A stretch of DNA of 64,000 nucleotides, taken from NCBI RefSeq assembly GCF_014192715.1, contig NZ_JACHYH010000002.1, positions 1 through 64,000 of the forward strand. Reading direction: 5' to 3'. The translations under genes and the position numbers were made by a program. The notes below the pieces were generated by a model. It ran no database searches, was not told the origin of the DNA, and saw only the letters and a program-made list of their open reading frames with translations. The DNA is from Luteibacter sp. Sphag1AF (GTDB lineage Bacteria; Pseudomonadota; Gammaproteobacteria; Xanthomonadales; Rhodanobacteraceae). This document shows, one piece after another, positions 48,286-60,268 of the stretch (the first letter of the stretch is position 1; each line of letters opens with the position of its first letter).

Positions 48286-50322
48286 TTATTGCCCGATCAG
48301 CCAGAACCCGCCGAGGAGCAGGATGAGACCGAGGATCATGGCGAACGCATAGTGGAAGAGGAATCCGGACTGCACCCGGCGGACACCGCCGGCGATGCGC
48401 TGCACCAGGTTTGCCGAACCATTGACGATGGCGCCGTCGATGATGGCGGCCTCGCCGACCTTCGACAGGCCCTTGCCCAGGGCAACACCGCCCCTGGCAA
48501 ATACCGCGAAGTAGAGTTCGTCGATCCAGTACTTGTGGTTCAGCAGTTCATAGATCGGCTTGAGGCCGTTCTTGATCTTGCCGGCCAACGCGACATTGAA
48601 CAGGTAGATATAGGTGGCGACGGCGAAGCCTGCAAAGGCCAGCCAGAACGGCCACGCGCTGAAGCCATGGATACCGGCCGCGAACGCGCTGTGGAATTCA
48701 TGACTGAGCTCGGCCAGCACATCGTTGGCCTCGTTCACATGGATCGCCTTCCCGAACCACTTGCCGTAAAGCATCGGGCCTGCGGTGAGGAAGCCGATGG
48801 CGATGGACGGAATGGCCAGCAGCAGCAGCGGCAGCGTCACAACCCACGGCGACTCGTGCGGTGCATGTTCCAGCACGCCAGGCGTGTGGTGACCGTGGTC
48901 ATCGTCATGGTGAGCGTCATGGCCGTGGCCATGCTTCTTGTGCTCGACCCTGAAGCGCTCCTTGCCGTGGAAGGTCATGTACAGCAGACGGAAGCTGTAC
49001 AGCGACGTGACGAACACGCCGGCCATCACGCAGAAGTAAGCGTAGCCATGACCCCAGCGATGCGACTCGCCCACGGCCTCGATGATGGCGTCCTTCGAGT
49101 AGAAGCCCGAGAAGAACGGCGTACCGGCCAGAGCCAGCGAACCGATCCACATAGTGATCCAGGTGATCGGCATGTACTTGCGCAGGCCACCCATGTAGCG
49201 CATGTCCTGCTCGTGGTGCATGCCGATGATGACCGAACCGGCGCACAGGAACAGCAGCGCCTTGAAGAACGCATGGGTCATCAGGTGGAACACGGCACCG
49301 CTGTAAGCAGACACACCGAGCGCTACGGTCATGTAGCCCAGCTGCGACAGCGTGGAGTACGCGATCACGCGCTTGATGTCGTTCTGCACGATACCGATCA
49401 GGCCGGTGAACAGTGCCGTGGTGGCACCGATGACCATGATGAAGCTCAGTGCCGTGTCGGTCAGCTCGAAGATGGGCGACATGCGCGCCACCATGAAGAT
49501 GCCGGCCGTGACCATGGTCGCGGCATGGATCAGCGCGGAGATGGGGGTCGGGCCTTCCATCGAGTCCGGCAGCCACACGTGCAGCGGAACCTGGGCGGAC
49601 TTGCCCATGGCGCCGATGAACAGCAGGATGCCGATGACGGTGGCAGCGTCCCACGCATGGTTCTGCGTGATCTGCAGCGTCTTGCCCACCAGGGTGGGAG
49701 CAGCGTCGAACGCGGTCTGGTAGTCCAGCGTGTTCAGGAAGAACAGGATGGCCGAGATGCCCAGCAGGAAGCCGAAGTCACCCACGCGGTTGACCAGGAA
49801 CGCCTTCATGTTGGCGAAGATCGCGGTCGGACGCTTGTACCAGAAGCCGATCAGCAGGTACGACACCAGGCCCACTGCTTCCCAGCCGAAGAACAGCTGC
49901 ATGAAGTTGTTGCTCATGACGAGCATCAACATCGAGAAGGTGAAGAGCGAGATGTAGCTGAAAAAGCGCTGGTAGCCCGGGTCGTCGCTCATGTAGCCAA
50001 TCGTGTACACGTGCACGAGCAGCGACACGAAAGTGACCACGACCATCATCATGGCAGTGAGGCGATCAACCATGAAGCCGACGCTGACGTGAAGCTTGCC
50101 GATTTCAAACCAGGTGTAGACATCCTGGTTGAAGTTTTCGGCGCCGCCCCAGACCAGCTGGTAAAGCACATACATCGACAGGCCACAGGCGATGCCCACA
50201 CCAAGAATGGTGACGGTGTGGGACCCTGCCCTGCCGATCACCCGGCCAAGGAGGCCGGCCAGCACGGCGCCGGCCAGCGGCGCGAGTGCAATGATCAGAA
50301 GGATCGAAAGCGAGAGACTCAT
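48286..50322 (-). CDS. nuoL: NADH-quinone oxidoreductase subunit L
   Basis: Distal antiporter-like proton-pumping subunit, with the long lateral helix HL at its C-terminus. The 678-aa protein has about 16 helices and the motifs GWEAVGLVSYLLIGFW, GKSAQVPLHVWLPDSMEGPTP and KRVIAYSTLSQLGYM. A histidine-rich loop at about residues 455-482 (HGHGHDAHHDDDHGHH) extends the loop after TM13; such His-rich loops occur in other proteobacterial NuoL proteins. It begins 4 bp after nuoK. Confidence 0.95.
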   Translation of the reverse strand: MSLSLSILLIIALAPLAGAVLAGLLGRVIGRAGSHTVTILGVGIACGLSMYVLYQLVWGGAENFNQDVYTWFEIGKLHVSVGFMVDRLTAMMMVVVTFVSLLVHVYTIGYMSDDPGYQRFFSYISLFTFSMLMLVMSNNFMQLFFGWEAVGLVSYLLIGFWYKRPTAIFANMKAFLVNRVGDFGFLLGISAILFFLNTLDYQTAFDAAPTLVGKTLQITQNHAWDAATVIGILLFIGAMGKSAQVPLHVWLPDSMEGPTPISALIHAATMVTAGIFMVARMSPIFELTDTALSFIMVIGATTALFTGLIGIVQNDIKRVIAYSTLSQLGYMTVALGVSAYSGAVFHLMTHAFFKALLFLCAGSVIIGMHHEQDMRYMGGLRKYMPITWITMWIGSLALAGTPFFSGFYSKDAIIEAVGESHRWGHGYAYFCVMAGVFVTSLYSFRLLYMTFHGKERFRVEHKKHGHGHDAHHDDDHGHHTPGVLEHAPHESPWVVTLPLLLLAIPSIAIGFLTAGPMLYGKWFGKAIHVNEANDVLAELSHEFHSAFAAGIHGFSAWPFWLAFAGFAVATYIYLFNVALAGKIKNGLKPIYELLNHKYWIDELYFAVFARGGVALGKGLSKVGEAAIIDGAIVNGSANLVQRIAGGVRRVQSGFLFHYAFAMILGLILLLGGFWLIGQ

Positions 50323-50326
50323 CGGT

Positions 50327-50632
50327 TCAACCCTTCATGCTGTCGATTTCGGCGACATTGATCGTGCTGCGATTACGGAACAGCAGGACCAGGATCGCCA
50401 GGCCGATGGCGGATTCCGCCGCAGCCACGGTGAGAATGAAGAACACGAACACCTGGCCGCCCACATCGCCGAAGAAGCGCGAGAAGGCAACGAAGTTCGT
50501 ATTCACCGCAAGGAGCATCAGCTCGATCGCCATGAGCAGCACGATCACGTTCTTGCGGTTGATGAAGATGCCGGCGACGGCAATGCAGAACAGAATGGCG
50601 CCGAGCACGATGTAGTGGGAAAGCGTAATCAC
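50327..50632 (-). CDS. nuoK: NADH-quinone oxidoreductase subunit K
   Basis: Three-helix membrane subunit of complex I that carries the proton-path glutamates: E37 in [18 protein letters not shown] and a second in [13 protein letters not shown]. 101 aa, standard length. It starts with GTG in a GTGA overlap with the nuoJ stop. Confidence 0.95.
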   Translation of the reverse strand: MITLSHYIVLGAILFCIAVAGIFINRKNVIVLLMAIELMLLAVNTNFVAFSRFFGDVGGQVFVFFILTVAAAESAIGLAILVLLFRNRSTINVAEIDSMKG

Positions 50633-51282
50633 GGTGCGTTCTCCTGCGTCGGTTCGACGACCGGGGCCGGCAGCACGGAAGCGGGCTGCTCAACAGCCAT
50701 CTTCACGACACGGACGCGGTCGGTAGCCCGGACGGCAACCTGCTGCGATGCGGTCTGGTGACGGACACCTGCGCGCTGGCGCAGCGTCAGCGCCACGGCG
50801 GCGACGATACCCACGGTAAGAATGAGTGCGGCGATTTCAAACGGCAGCAGGAACTGCGTGTACAGCGCCTTGCCCAGCCAGGCCACATTGGATGCACCTG
50901 CGGGGTTGGCACCCAGCGTGTGGGCGTGCATCGCACGGACGCCGATCATGGCCAGCATTTCGACCAGCATGACCACCGCCACCACGACACCCACCGGCAG
51001 GTAACGGATGAAGCCCTCGCGGACGACCTCCTGCTTGATGTCGAGCATCATCACCACGAAGAGGAACAGCACCATGACCGCGCCGACGTAAACGACGACA
51101 AGGGCGATGGCAAGGAACTCCGCTTCAGCCAGCAGCCAGACGCAGGCCATGCTGAAGAAGGTCAGCACCAGCGACAGCACGGCGTGAACCGAATTGCGCA
51201 GGGTGATGACCATCAGGGCGCCAATCACGGCGACGCCACCGAAGAGGTAGAAACAGAGGAGTTGAAGCAGGTCGGTATTCAT
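50629..51282 (-). CDS. nuoJ: NADH-quinone oxidoreductase subunit J
   Basis: Five-helix membrane subunit with the pi-bulge TM3 segment ([22 protein letters not shown]). At 217 aa it has a longer C-terminal tail than E. coli ([18 protein letters not shown] and a Pro-rich end), as in xanthomonads. Overlaps nuoK by 4 bp. Confidence 0.93.
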   Translation of the reverse strand: MNTDLLQLLCFYLFGGVAVIGALMVITLRNSVHAVLSLVLTFFSMACVWLLAEAEFLAIALVVVYVGAVMVLFLFVVMMLDIKQEVVREGFIRYLPVGVVVAVVMLVEMLAMIGVRAMHAHTLGANPAGASNVAWLGKALYTQFLLPFEIAALILTVGIVAAVALTLRQRAGVRHQTASQQVAVRATDRVRVVKMAVEQPASVLPAPVVEPTQENAP

Positions 51283-51301
51283 CGGCTCTTATCCTCGGCG
51301 C

Positions 51302-51793
51302 TCAACGGTACGCCGCGTCTTGAGCGCGGGCAGCGGCGATGTCCTGCTCGAAACGGTCACCAATGGCCAGAAGCTGCGCCTTGGTGACGACGTTCTCGCC
51401 ACGCTGTTCGAAGTGGTACTCGTGCACGGCGGTTTCGACGATCGAATCCACCGGGCAGCTCTCTTCGCAGAAACCGCAGAAGATGCACTTGAACAGGTCG
51501 ATGTCGTAACGCGTGGTACGACGCTGGCCGTCCGACTCGCGCGGAGCGGAGTCGATGGTGATGGCCAGAGCCGGGCACACCGCTTCGCACAGCTTGCAGG
51601 CGATGCAGCGCTCTTCGCCATTGGCGTAGCGACGCAGCGCGTGCAGACCGCGGAAGCGGTTCGACTTCGGAATGTGCTCCATCGGATAGCGCACGGTGTA
51701 CTTCGGCTTGAACATGTAGCGCATGGTCAGACCCATGCCCTGGAACAGTTCAATGAGCAGAAGGCTCTTAAAGTAATGAGTTACGCGGGACAT
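51302..51793 (-). CDS. nuoI: NADH-quinone oxidoreductase subunit I
   Basis: Peripheral-arm ferredoxin-like subunit carrying clusters N6a and N6b. The 163-aa protein has two CxxCxxCxxxCP sets: [17 protein letters not shown] and [16 protein letters not shown]. The N-terminal amphipathic helices anchor it to the membrane domain. Lies 7 bp after nuoH. Confidence 0.96.
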   Translation of the reverse strand: MSRVTHYFKSLLLIELFQGMGLTMRYMFKPKYTVRYPMEHIPKSNRFRGLHALRRYANGEERCIACKLCEAVCPALAITIDSAPRESDGQRRTTRYDIDLFKCIFCGFCEESCPVDSIVETAVHEYHFEQRGENVVTKAQLLAIGDRFEQDIAAARAQDAAYR

Positions 51794-51800
51794 GGCTTAA

Positions 51801-52829
51801 TCAGGCTCCCGTGCCGATGGTGACCCAGCCGAAATACTTCATGCAGCCGGCGACGAGGACCCAGACGATGGTGATGGGAATGAACACCTTCCAACCCAGA
51901 CGCATGATCTGGTCGTAGCGGTAGCGCGGGAAACTGGCGCGGAACCACAGGAAGAGGAAGGCAAAAAGGAAGGCCTTGATGAACAGCCAGTGGAAGCCAC
52001 CGTGACCCAAATAGGGCACCGATGCGGGGATCGGCGACAGCCAGCCCCCCAGGAACAGGATCGAAGCCAGGAAGCTGATCAGGATCATGTTCGCGTATTC
52101 GGCGAGGAAGAACAGCGCGAACGCCGAACCCGAATACTCCACGTGGAAGCCGGCGACGATTTCCGACTCACCTTCGGCCACGTCGAACGGGGCGCGATTG
52201 GTTTCGGCCACACCGGAGATGAAGTAGATGACGAACACCGGCAGCAGCGGGATGAAGAACCAGTCGAGGATGCCCTTCGAGCCGGCCTGCGCGTCCACGA
52301 TGGCCGTGAGGTTCAGGCTGCCCGTCAGCACCAGCACGCACACGATGGACATGCCCATTGCCAGTTCGTACGAGATCACCTGTGCCGTGGCACGCAGTGC
52401 ACCGAGCAGCGCGTAGCGCGAGTTCGATGCCCAGCCTGCCAGAAGGATGCCGTACACGCCCATCGAGGTCATCGCGAGCAGGTAGAGCACACCGGCGTTG
52501 ACGTCTGCCAGCACCACACCCGGGCTGAACGGAAGCACGGCCCAGGCAGCCAGCGCCGGCACCAGTGCCAGCATCGGTGCCAGGTAGTACAGGAACTTGT
52601 TCGCGTTGGTCGGAAGGACGACTTCCTTGATCAGCAGTTTGACGACGTCAGCAAAAGCCTGAAGCAGGCCGAGCGGGCCCACCTTGTTGGGCCCCATGCG
52701 CACGTGCATCCAGCCGAGGACCTTGCGCTCCCAGTACACGAACATCGCCACCGCAAGCACCAGCGGCAGAACGATGGCCAGGATGTAGACGACCGGGAGA
52801 AGTACGTGATCAATAAGTTGCGCGCCCAT
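51801..52829 (-). CDS. nuoH: NADH-quinone oxidoreductase subunit H
   Basis: Eight-helix membrane subunit that forms the quinone chamber with NuoB and NuoD. The 342-aa protein has [39 protein letters not shown] and [16 protein letters not shown], all conserved family motifs. Starts 3 bp after nuoG. Confidence 0.96.
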   Translation of the reverse strand: MGAQLIDHVLLPVVYILAIVLPLVLAVAMFVYWERKVLGWMHVRMGPNKVGPLGLLQAFADVVKLLIKEVVLPTNANKFLYYLAPMLALVPALAAWAVLPFSPGVVLADVNAGVLYLLAMTSMGVYGILLAGWASNSRYALLGALRATAQVISYELAMGMSIVCVLVLTGSLNLTAIVDAQAGSKGILDWFFIPLLPVFVIYFISGVAETNRAPFDVAEGESEIVAGFHVEYSGSAFALFFLAEYANMILISFLASILFLGGWLSPIPASVPYLGHGGFHWLFIKAFLFAFLFLWFRASFPRYRYDQIMRLGWKVFIPITIVWVLVAGCMKYFGWVTIGTGA

Positions 52830-52832
52830 GGA

Positions 52833-55154
52833 TTACGCCTTGCTCACAGTGATGGCCGCGCCGTACGGGGGCAGCATGGCGGTTTCGATATGTGCGCTTT
52901 CCAGCCAGATCGCGCCAGCCGGAACGGCCTTGTCGATGACAACCGGCAGCACCACGTTTTCGGCGATGCGGGCCTGACCACCATCCACCAGACCCAGACG
53001 CTGCGCGTCGTCCGCATTCATGCGGGCGGCGGCGGCGCGGTTAAGCGGGTGGGAGTTCAGGGCGCCGGCACGACGAAGCACAGCGTCAGCACGGTAGATC
53101 GGAAGCGTGGCCAGACGCGAGAACGTGACGTCGGCGCTACTGCGCGATGCCAGTTCCTGACGAGCCTGCGAGGGACGCTCGGTAAGGCCTGCACGCAGAC
53201 CCGCCAGATCGTCGAACTCGAAGCCAGCCACGCCCAGCATGCCGCCCAGCGCGCGAAGCACGCGCCAGCCCGGACGTGCGTCGCCCGGGGCTTTCGCACC
53301 GGACTGCAGCGTCTGCACCGTGCCGTCGACGTTGACCAGGGTCGCGTCGATTTCCGGCGTGAGACCGATCGGCAGGATCACATCGGCCGAGTCCTTCAGT
53401 GCATCCGACGCGTAAGCGGCGAAAGCAACGACGGTCTGTGCCGAGTGCATGGCCTGCTGCGCAAGGGCGCCATCCGCGAAGTCATGCGGCGGCTCCACGT
53501 TGAACAACACATAGCCCTTGCGAGCCTGCACGAGCATGCCACGCGCATCCAGGCCGCCAGCCGTCGGCAGCACGCCCACCGAAGCCAGGCCCAGCGCGTT
53601 GGCGCCGACCGGAATTTCGTTGAACGCCGCGCCGCTGGCCGTGGCGATGAAGCGGGCGATGGCACGCAGCCAGGAGGCTTCCGGATGCGTGGCAGCGGCA
53701 TGGCCGAACAGCACCACACTGCCCTCACCGGACAGCGCCTTGAACGCAGCGCGGTGAGCGTCGGTGGTTTCCACACCGGCGAATGCCGAAGCCAGCGACT
53801 CGGGCACCGACGAACCGGCCTCCGAAGCAGCCTTGCCGAGCAGGGCCAGTTCGCGTACCAGGGCGTGCGGCGCCGCGACGGATTCACCCGCCAGCGGATA
53901 GTTGAAGTTGAAGTGGGCCGGGTTGACCGCGAAGACCTTCGCGCCCTTCTTCACGGCCTGACGCAGGCGGTGGTTGAGCAACGGCACTTCGTGGCGCAGA
54001 TCCGATCCGACGAGCAGCGCTGCGTTCACCTTGTCGATGGCGGCGACCGGCATCGCAAACGGACGCGCAAACGCGTTGTCGGCGAAGTCGAGCTGACGCA
54101 GGCGATGGTCAACGTGCGCGCTGCCAAGACCGCGGGCCAGGCGAACCAGCAGTTCACCTTCTTCGTTGGACGTGGCGCCGTTGACCAGGAAGCCGAGTTC
54201 CGAACCGGCAACGCTGCGCAGTGCTTCAGCGGCCACGCTCAGCGCATCTTCCCAGGTCGTTGCCGACCAGGTGCCGTTGCGCTTGACCATCGGCGACTTC
54301 ACGCGATCTGCCGAGTACAGGCCCTGATGGCTGTAGCGGTCACGGTCGGAGAGCCAGCATTCGTTGATGTTTTCGTTGTCGCGCGGCACCGCACGCAGCA
54401 CTTCGCCACGACGGGTGTGCATCCACAGGTTGGAGCCCAGCGCGTCGTGGTAGCCCACGCCCGGACGTGCAACGAGTTCCCAGGCGCGTGCCTGGAACTG
54501 GAACGGCTTGTTGGTCAGCGCGCCCACGGGGCAAACGTCGATGATGTTGCCCGACAGTTCGCTTTCGATGGTCTTGCCGATGTACGTGCCGATCTCAAGG
54601 TTTTCGCCGCGGCTCATGCCGCCCAGTTCGTACGTGCCGGCGATTTCGCTGGTGAAGCGGACGCAGCGCGTGCACTGGATGCAGCGGGTCATTTCCGTTG
54701 CGATCAGCGGCCCGAGGTTCTCGTCAGCCACCGAGCGCTTGCGCTCGTTGTAACGGGACACCGAACGGCCATAACCCAGCGACACGTCCTGCAACTCGCA
54801 CTCGCCGCCCTGATCGCAGATCGGGCAGTCCAGCGGATGGTTGATGAGCAGGAATTCCATGACGTTGCGCTGCGACTTCAGCGCCTTGTCACTCTTCGTG
54901 AACACCTTCATGCCCTCGCCTACCGGCGTGGCACATGCCGGGGCCGGCTTGGGCATCTTCTCGATTTCCACCAGGCACATGCGGCAATTGGCGGCAATCG
55001 GAAGCTTGCGGTGATAACAGAAACGCGGGATGGCGATACCGACCGCATCAGCGGCCTGGATGATCATCGACCCTTTGGCTACCTGCACCGGAACGCCATC
55101 GATCTCGATGTTGACCAGATCCGGCGCGGTGTTGGCTACGGGCTGCGCACTCAT
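52833..55154 (-). CDS. nuoG: NADH-quinone oxidoreductase subunit G
   Basis: Largest peripheral subunit, with clusters N1b, N4, N5 (and possibly N7). The 773-aa protein has the [2Fe-2S] set in an N-terminal ferredoxin domain ([15 protein letters not shown]), the HxxxCxxCxxxxxC cluster ([14 protein letters not shown]) and [10 protein letters not shown] with CPVGALT, then a molybdopterin-type fold without cofactor motifs. The ATG lies in an ATGA overlap with the nuoF stop; an upstream extension is not conserved. Confidence 0.95.
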   Translation of the reverse strand: MSAQPVANTAPDLVNIEIDGVPVQVAKGSMIIQAADAVGIAIPRFCYHRKLPIAANCRMCLVEIEKMPKPAPACATPVGEGMKVFTKSDKALKSQRNVMEFLLINHPLDCPICDQGGECELQDVSLGYGRSVSRYNERKRSVADENLGPLIATEMTRCIQCTRCVRFTSEIAGTYELGGMSRGENLEIGTYIGKTIESELSGNIIDVCPVGALTNKPFQFQARAWELVARPGVGYHDALGSNLWMHTRRGEVLRAVPRDNENINECWLSDRDRYSHQGLYSADRVKSPMVKRNGTWSATTWEDALSVAAEALRSVAGSELGFLVNGATSNEEGELLVRLARGLGSAHVDHRLRQLDFADNAFARPFAMPVAAIDKVNAALLVGSDLRHEVPLLNHRLRQAVKKGAKVFAVNPAHFNFNYPLAGESVAAPHALVRELALLGKAASEAGSSVPESLASAFAGVETTDAHRAAFKALSGEGSVVLFGHAAATHPEASWLRAIARFIATASGAAFNEIPVGANALGLASVGVLPTAGGLDARGMLVQARKGYVLFNVEPPHDFADGALAQQAMHSAQTVVAFAAYASDALKDSADVILPIGLTPEIDATLVNVDGTVQTLQSGAKAPGDARPGWRVLRALGGMLGVAGFEFDDLAGLRAGLTERPSQARQELASRSSADVTFSRLATLPIYRADAVLRRAGALNSHPLNRAAAARMNADDAQRLGLVDGGQARIAENVVLPVVIDKAVPAGAIWLESAHIETAMLPPYGAAITVSKA

Positions 55155-56491
55155 GCAGCGACTCCACGGTTGGCTTCGGAGGGCGCGTCCACAATCGAGT
55201 GGCCGTGTTCGATGTAGTACTCGAACTCGCTCCAGAACTTGGCAAGCATGCCCTGCACCGGCCACGCGGCGGCTTCGCCGAACGCGCAGATGGTGTGGCC
55301 TTCGATCTGGCCGGCAATGGCTTTAAGACGGTGCAGGTCTTCCTGCGTGCCGCGGCCTTCCACGATGCCGGTAAGCACGCGGTACATCCAGCCGGTGCCT
55401 TCACGGCACGGGGTGCACTGACCGCAGGACTCAGCCTTGTAGAAGCGCGAAATGCGCTGGGTGGCGCGCACCATGCAGGTGGTGTCGTCCATCACGATCA
55501 CAGCGCCGGAACCCAGACCCGAACCCGCCTTCTGCAGCGAGTCGTAGTCCATGGTGCAGGCCATGATTTCGTCGGCCGTCAGCACTTTCATCGACGAACC
55601 GCCGGGGATGCACGCTTTCAGCTTGCGACCCGGACGCATGCCGCCGGCCATGGCCAGCAGGTCTGCGAACGGCGTGCCGAGGCGGATCTCGAAGTTGCCC
55701 GGCTTGGCGACGTGGCCAGACACCGAGAAGATCTTCGGGCCACCGTTGTTCGGCTTGCCCAGATTGAGGAACCAGTCGGCACCGTTGCGCAGGATGGCCG
55801 GCACCGAAGCATACGTTTCGGTGTTGTTGATGGTGGTGGGACGGCCATACAGACCGAAGCCTGCCGGGAACGGCGGCTTGAAGCGCGGCTGGCCCTTCTT
55901 GCCTTCCAGCGACTCCATCAGCGCGGTTTCTTCGCCGCAGATGTAAGCGCCTGCGCCCAGTGCACCGTAGATGTCCACGTCAATGTCGGTGCCGTCGATG
56001 CCCTTGCCCAGCAGACCGGCTTCGTAGGCTTCCTTGAGCGCTTCCTCGAAGTGCTCGAACGGCTCGTGGTGGAACTCACCGCGCAGGTAGTTGTAAGCGA
56101 CGGTCGAGCCGGTGCAATAGCACGCAATGGCCAGGCCTTCGATCACGGCGTGCGGGTTGAAGCGCAGGATGTCGCGGTCTTTGCACGTACCCGGCTCCGA
56201 TTCATCGGAGTTGCACAGGATGTACTTCTGACCCGGCGCCGTACGCGGCATGAAGGACCACTTCAGACCGGTGGGAAAGCCTGCGCCGCCGCGGCCGCGC
56301 AGCGAGCTTTTCTTGATTTCTTCGATCAGGGCAGCCGGGTCCGGCTTCTCGGCCAGAATCTTGCGCCACGCCTTGTAGCCATCCATTTTCAGGTAGCTGT
56401 CGAGCGCCCACGGCTTGTCGAAATGCAGGGTCGTATAAACGACCTGGTGGTCTTGCGGTGCGGGACCGACGGGTCCGGTTGTCGTTGCCAT
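55151..56491 (-). CDS. nuoF: NADH-quinone oxidoreductase subunit F
   Basis: NADH-oxidising flavoprotein with FMN and the [4Fe-4S] cluster N3. The 446-aa protein has the NADH/FMN glycine motif [30 protein letters not shown], and the cluster set [12 protein letters not shown] with a later cysteine in HTICAFGEA. It forms the NADH module with NuoE and NuoG. Confidence 0.96.
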   Translation of the reverse strand: MATTTGPVGPAPQDHQVVYTTLHFDKPWALDSYLKMDGYKAWRKILAEKPDPAALIEEIKKSSLRGRGGAGFPTGLKWSFMPRTAPGQKYILCNSDESEPGTCKDRDILRFNPHAVIEGLAIACYCTGSTVAYNYLRGEFHHEPFEHFEEALKEAYEAGLLGKGIDGTDIDVDIYGALGAGAYICGEETALMESLEGKKGQPRFKPPFPAGFGLYGRPTTINNTETYASVPAILRNGADWFLNLGKPNNGGPKIFSVSGHVAKPGNFEIRLGTPFADLLAMAGGMRPGRKLKACIPGGSSMKVLTADEIMACTMDYDSLQKAGSGLGSGAVIVMDDTTCMVRATQRISRFYKAESCGQCTPCREGTGWMYRVLTGIVEGRGTQEDLHRLKAIAGQIEGHTICAFGEAAAWPVQGMLAKFWSEFEYYIEHGHSIVDAPSEANRGVAA

Positions 56492-56501
56492 TACCGTAAC
56501 C

Positions 56502-57029
56502 TCACTTCAGACCGTCAAGAATCTCATCGACCTTCTGGGTCGTGAGATGCTCGTGGTAATGACCGTTGACGACCATCATCGGCGCGCCGCAGCACGCCGC
56601 AAGGCACTCTTCTTCCTGCTTGAGGTAGATGCGGCCATCGGCGGTGCTTTCGCCCGACTTGATGCCGAGCTTGCCTTCGCAGTGACGCACCAGGCCTTCC
56701 GCACCGTTCAGCCAGCACGAGATGTTCGTGCAGATGGCCACGTTGTTGCGGCCAACCGGCTTCGTCTCGAACATCGAGTAGAAGCTGGCAACCTCATAGG
56801 CCCAGATGGTCGGCAGGTCGAGGTACTTCGCGACGGCGGCGATCAGCTCGTCGGTGAGGTAGCCGTTGTTCTGCTCCTGCGCGCCCATCAGCGACTGGAT
56901 CAGCGCCGAGCGCTTGCGATCCGGCGGGAACTTGGTCACCCAATGGTCGATGTGCTGACGGGTGTGATCGTTGAGCACGGCAAGAGGATCGACATCCTTG
57001 ACCTGCTCGAAATTTCCGGTGGCTTTCAT
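56502..57029 (-). CDS. nuoE: NADH-quinone oxidoreductase subunit E
   Basis: Thioredoxin-like [2Fe-2S] subunit (cluster N1a). The 175-aa protein has the four ligands C100, C105, C142 and C146 (AICTNISCW and CLAACCGAP). Lies 19 bp after nuoD and 10 bp before nuoF. Confidence 0.96.
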   Translation of the reverse strand: MKATGNFEQVKDVDPLAVLNDHTRQHIDHWVTKFPPDRKRSALIQSLMGAQEQNNGYLTDELIAAVAKYLDLPTIWAYEVASFYSMFETKPVGRNNVAICTNISCWLNGAEGLVRHCEGKLGIKSGESTADGRIYLKQEEECLAACCGAPMMVVNGHYHEHLTTQKVDEILDGLK

Positions 57030-57048
57030 AGTCTTTTACTCCATCGCC

Positions 57049-58302
57049 TCAGCGATCGACTTCGCCGAAGACGAGGTCGTAGGTACCGATCATGGCGACC
57101 ACGTCGGCCAGCATGTGGCCCCTGACGACAGCGTCCATGGACGACAGATGCGCAAAACCCGGCGCGCGCAGATGCACGCGGAACGGCTTGTTGGCACCGT
57201 CGGAAACGAGATAGCAGCCGAATTCACCCTTGGGCGCTTCGACAGCCGAATAGATTTCGCCGGCCGGCACGCCATACCCTTCGGTGAAGAGTTTGAAGTG
57301 ATGGATCAGCGCTTCCATGTCGGTCTTCATTTCTTCGCGGCTGGGCGGCGCAACCTTGTAGTTCTGCACCATCACCGGGCCCGGGTTGGCCTTGAGCCAC
57401 GCCACGCACTGCTGAATGATGCGGTTGGACTGGCGCATTTCCTCGACGCGGACCAGATAGCGGTCGTAGCAGTCGCCATTCACGCCAAGCGGAATGTCGA
57501 AATCCATATCCGCATAGGCGGCATACGGCTGCTTCTTGCGCAGATCCCATTCGATGCCCGAACCACGCAGCATCGCACCGGTCATGCCCCATGCCTTCGC
57601 CTTCTCCGGCGAAATGACGCCGATGCCGACCGTACGCTGCTTCCAGATACGGTTGTTGGTGAGCAGGCTTTCGTATTCGTCGATGCGCTTCGGGAAGTCC
57701 GCCGTGAACTCGGTCAGGTAGTCGAGCATCGAGCCTTCGCGCCATGCGTTCAGGCGCTTCAGATCAGCGCCCTTGTGCCACGGCGACTCGCGGTACTTCG
57801 ACATCTGGTCCGGCAGATCGCGGTAGACGCCGCCCGGGCGGTAGTACGTGGCGTGCATGCGCGCGCCCGACACTGCCTCGTAGACGTCCATAAGCTCTTC
57901 GCGCTCGCGGAACGCGTAAAGCATCACGGCCATCGCGCCCAGATCGAGCGCATTGGAACCGACCCACATCAGGTGATTCAGGATGCGGGTGATTTCGTCG
58001 AACATCGTGCGGATGTACTGCGCACGAATGGGCGCCTCGATGCCCATGAGGCCTTCGATGGCGCGCACATAGGCGTGCTCGTTGCACATCATGGACACGT
58101 AATCCAGACGATCCATGTAGCCGATCGACTGGTTGAAGGGCTTGGACTCAGCCAGCTTCTCGGTGCCGCGATGCAGGAGGCCCACATGCGGATCGGCGCG
58201 AACCACGGTTTCGCCATCCATCTCCAGCACCAGGCGCAGCACGCCGTGGGCCGCGGGATGCTGCGGGCCGAAGTTCATCGTGTAATTGCGGATCTCTTGC
58301 AT
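57049..58302 (-). CDS. nuoD: NADH-quinone oxidoreductase subunit D
   Basis: 49-kDa-type subunit that forms the quinone-reduction site with NuoB. The 417-aa protein begins with [19 protein letters not shown] and has [12 protein letters not shown] and FGEVDR at the very end. NuoC and NuoD are separate genes here (3-bp gap), unlike the fused nuoCD of enterobacteria. Confidence 0.96.
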   Translation of the reverse strand: MQEIRNYTMNFGPQHPAAHGVLRLVLEMDGETVVRADPHVGLLHRGTEKLAESKPFNQSIGYMDRLDYVSMMCNEHAYVRAIEGLMGIEAPIRAQYIRTMFDEITRILNHLMWVGSNALDLGAMAVMLYAFREREELMDVYEAVSGARMHATYYRPGGVYRDLPDQMSKYRESPWHKGADLKRLNAWREGSMLDYLTEFTADFPKRIDEYESLLTNNRIWKQRTVGIGVISPEKAKAWGMTGAMLRGSGIEWDLRKKQPYAAYADMDFDIPLGVNGDCYDRYLVRVEEMRQSNRIIQQCVAWLKANPGPVMVQNYKVAPPSREEMKTDMEALIHHFKLFTEGYGVPAGEIYSAVEAPKGEFGCYLVSDGANKPFRVHLRAPGFAHLSSMDAVVRGHMLADVVAMIGTYDLVFGEVDR

Positions 58303-58305
58303 GGC

Positions 58306-59034
58306 TCAGTTCTCCCGCCAGCGATCGGCGGCTTCCGCCTTGGCCTGATCAAGATCGGCGTCGTTACGGATCGTGCGCGGGACAAGCACGCGCGGTTCGA
58401 TCGAAACCGGTTCGTAGACAACTCGCTTCTGCTCGGCGTCGTAGCGCACTTCGACGTTTCCGATAAGCGGAAAGTCCTTGCGGAACGGGTGGCCGACAAA
58501 ACCGTAGTCGGTAAGGATGCGGCGAAGATCGGGGTGACCTTCGAAGATGATGCCGAACAGATCGAACGCCTCGCGCTCGAACCAGTCGGCACCCGGCCAG
58601 ATCGCGGTCACGGACGGAACGACCGGGAACGCATCGTCGTCGCAGAACACGCGAAGGCGGATGCGCTGGTTGTTGTCCAGCGACAGCAGATGAATGACGG
58701 CAGCAAAGCGGCGCGGCTGCTCGACGTTGCGCGGACGCTCCGCCCATGTGAAGCGACCGACGGTCTGGCCTTCAACGCCACGGGAGAAGCTGTCGCCCTG
58801 TGCGGTGTCGGTGTCCCATTCGGTCTGGCCGTAGCTCAGATAGTCGATGCCGCACACGTCAATGAGGGTGCTGAAGCGGAAATCCGCTTCATCACGCAGT
58901 GCGGTAGCGACGGCGATCAGGTCAGCGGCGGCGAGTTCGGCAGTGACTTCGTTGCGGGCAACGGTCACGGCCAGCATGTCGCCGAAACGCGCGGCAAGCC
59001 GTTCGACCAGCGAGGTCTGTGGAATAGCGCTCAT
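58306..59034 (-). CDS. nuoC: NADH-quinone oxidoreductase subunit C
   Basis: 30-kDa-type peripheral subunit. The 242-aa protein has the family stretch WYEREAF-like ([23 protein letters not shown]) and [12 protein letters not shown]. Lies 9 bp after nuoB. Confidence 0.95.
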   Translation of the reverse strand: MSAIPQTSLVERLAARFGDMLAVTVARNEVTAELAAADLIAVATALRDEADFRFSTLIDVCGIDYLSYGQTEWDTDTAQGDSFSRGVEGQTVGRFTWAERPRNVEQPRRFAAVIHLLSLDNNQRIRLRVFCDDDAFPVVPSVTAIWPGADWFEREAFDLFGIIFEGHPDLRRILTDYGFVGHPFRKDFPLIGNVEVRYDAEQKRVVYEPVSIEPRVLVPRTIRNDADLDQAKAEAADRWREN

Positions 59035-59043
59035 GACAGCCCT

Positions 59044-59598
59044 TTATCGCGCGATCGTGTGGGTGCGACGGATCTTTTTCTGCAACTGCAGAATGCCGTG
59101 GATCAGGGCTTCGGCCGTGGGCGGGCAGCCCGGCACGTAGATGTCCACAGGCACGATGCGGTCACAACCGCGAACCACGGAATAGGAATAGTGGTAGTAA
59201 CCGCCACCGTTGGCGCACGACCCCATGGAGATGACCCACTTCGGCTCGGGCATCTGGTCATAGACCTTGCGCAGCGCGGGAGCCATCTTGTTGACCAGGG
59301 TGCCGGCCACGATCATGACGTCGGACTGACGCGGGCTGGGACGGAAAATGACGCCGTAGCGGTCAAGATCCAGACGCGCAGCGCCCGCGTGCATCATTTC
59401 AACGGCACAGCAGGCCAGACCGAAGGTCATGGGCCACATGGAACCGGTACGCGCCCAGTTCATCAGCGCGTCGATGCTGGTGACGCCAAAACCGCGCTGG
59501 ACGACGGGGTGCTCACCGTTCGGACGAAGGATGTCGTCAACGAGATTGAGCGGCTCCGGGTTGTGCATCACCCGGTCGATGCTGGACATCACTCCCAT
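59044..59598 (-). CDS. nuoB: NADH-quinone oxidoreductase subunit B
   Basis: Carries cluster N2, the final electron donor to quinone. The 184-aa protein has the tandem cysteines in [11 protein letters not shown], plus MGSCANGGG and [11 protein letters not shown] for the remaining ligands. ATG 59598 ([10 protein letters not shown]) gives the family N-terminus and overlaps the nuoA end by 10 bp; a second ATG three codons on is less likely. Confidence 0.95.
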   Translation of the reverse strand: MGVMSSIDRVMHNPEPLNLVDDILRPNGEHPVVQRGFGVTSIDALMNWARTGSMWPMTFGLACCAVEMMHAGAARLDLDRYGVIFRPSPRQSDVMIVAGTLVNKMAPALRKVYDQMPEPKWVISMGSCANGGGYYHYSYSVVRGCDRIVPVDIYVPGCPPTAEALIHGILQLQKKIRRTHTIAR

Positions 59599-59945
59599 TC
59601 GAGCGCTCCCTTCTTCCACACGTAAGCAAAACCGACCACCAGCAGCGCCAGGAACAGCGCCATCTCAATCAGCGCAATCGCGCCGATCTTGTCGAAGACC
59701 ACGGCCCACGGAAACAGGAACGCGATTTCGAGGTCGAAAATAATGAAGAGGATCGCTATGAGGTAATAGCGCACGTCGAACTTCATGCGCGCGTCTTCAA
59801 ACGCCTCAAAGCCACACTCGTACGGCGAGAGCTTTTCAGCGTCGGGTCGGCGGGGACCGGCAAGCAAGCCGATCAGAAGCAGAACGATGCCCAGGCCGGC
59901 AGCAACGGCGATGAACAACAGGACGGGCCAGTATTGGGCAAGCAC
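59589..59945 (-). CDS. nuoA: NADH-quinone oxidoreductase subunit A
   Basis: Three-helix membrane subunit near the quinone chamber. The 118-aa protein has the [21 protein letters not shown] loop with the conserved cysteine, and [20 protein letters not shown]. It starts with GTG behind GGAGG and is the first gene of the operon. Confidence 0.95.
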   Translation of the reverse strand: MLAQYWPVLLFIAVAAGLGIVLLLIGLLAGPRRPDAEKLSPYECGFEAFEDARMKFDVRYYLIAILFIIFDLEIAFLFPWAVVFDKIGAIALIEMALFLALLVVGFAYVWKKGALEWE

Positions 59946-60268
59946 GATTCAGCGTACCTCCGCGCCATGCGGCGCATCAGTGACCGTCGGCGGGGGACGA
60001 GCGGTCCGGCTAGGGGCGCTGGAGTCGTCCGATCGGATCGATCCAAAAAAGGAACGACCCAGTCACGCGCCCTAGGCACGCTGACGGCTCCAGATATCCA
60101 CAATCAAAGTTGGGAACCGATCTATTGTACCAGTCCGTGCAGGTATTCCGACAAGCCTTTAACGCGGAAAAAGCGCATCTTTTCTGCTGCAAATGCGTGA
60201 TTGGCCAAACGTAAATGCGTCTGGCTCGCAACTACTCCGTGTTACACCTGCGGATGTGACGGAAACGG
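59946..60268. other. 323-bp gene-free region: nuo promoter and leader
   Basis: Holds the nuo promoter candidate and its 170-nt leader. The leader has the palindromes GGATCGATCC and CCGATCGG close together. No tRNA or secG is found between nuoA and pilZ, although I recall a tRNA-Leu/secG pair there in xanthomonads. The octamer AAATGCGT occurs twice (near 60190 and 60211). Confidence 0.6.
60124..60154 (-). promoter_or_regulatory. Putative promoter of the nuo operon
   Basis: On the minus strand TTGTCG (60154-60149) and TACAAT (60129-60124) with a 19-bp spacer; start near 60117. Confidence 0.5.

Noticed and set aside
51990-55217. A 1075-codon plus-strand open frame opposite nuoH-nuoG
   Set aside because: Antisense to Fe-S-motif-bearing nuo genes; low-complexity His/Gln/Arg composition, no motif, a typical codon-bias shadow.
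59946-60268. Search for tRNA-Leu or secG ahead of nuoA, as recalled for xanthomonads
   Set aside because: No cloverleaf, no GGTTCGA-type T-loop and no SecG-like frame on either strand.
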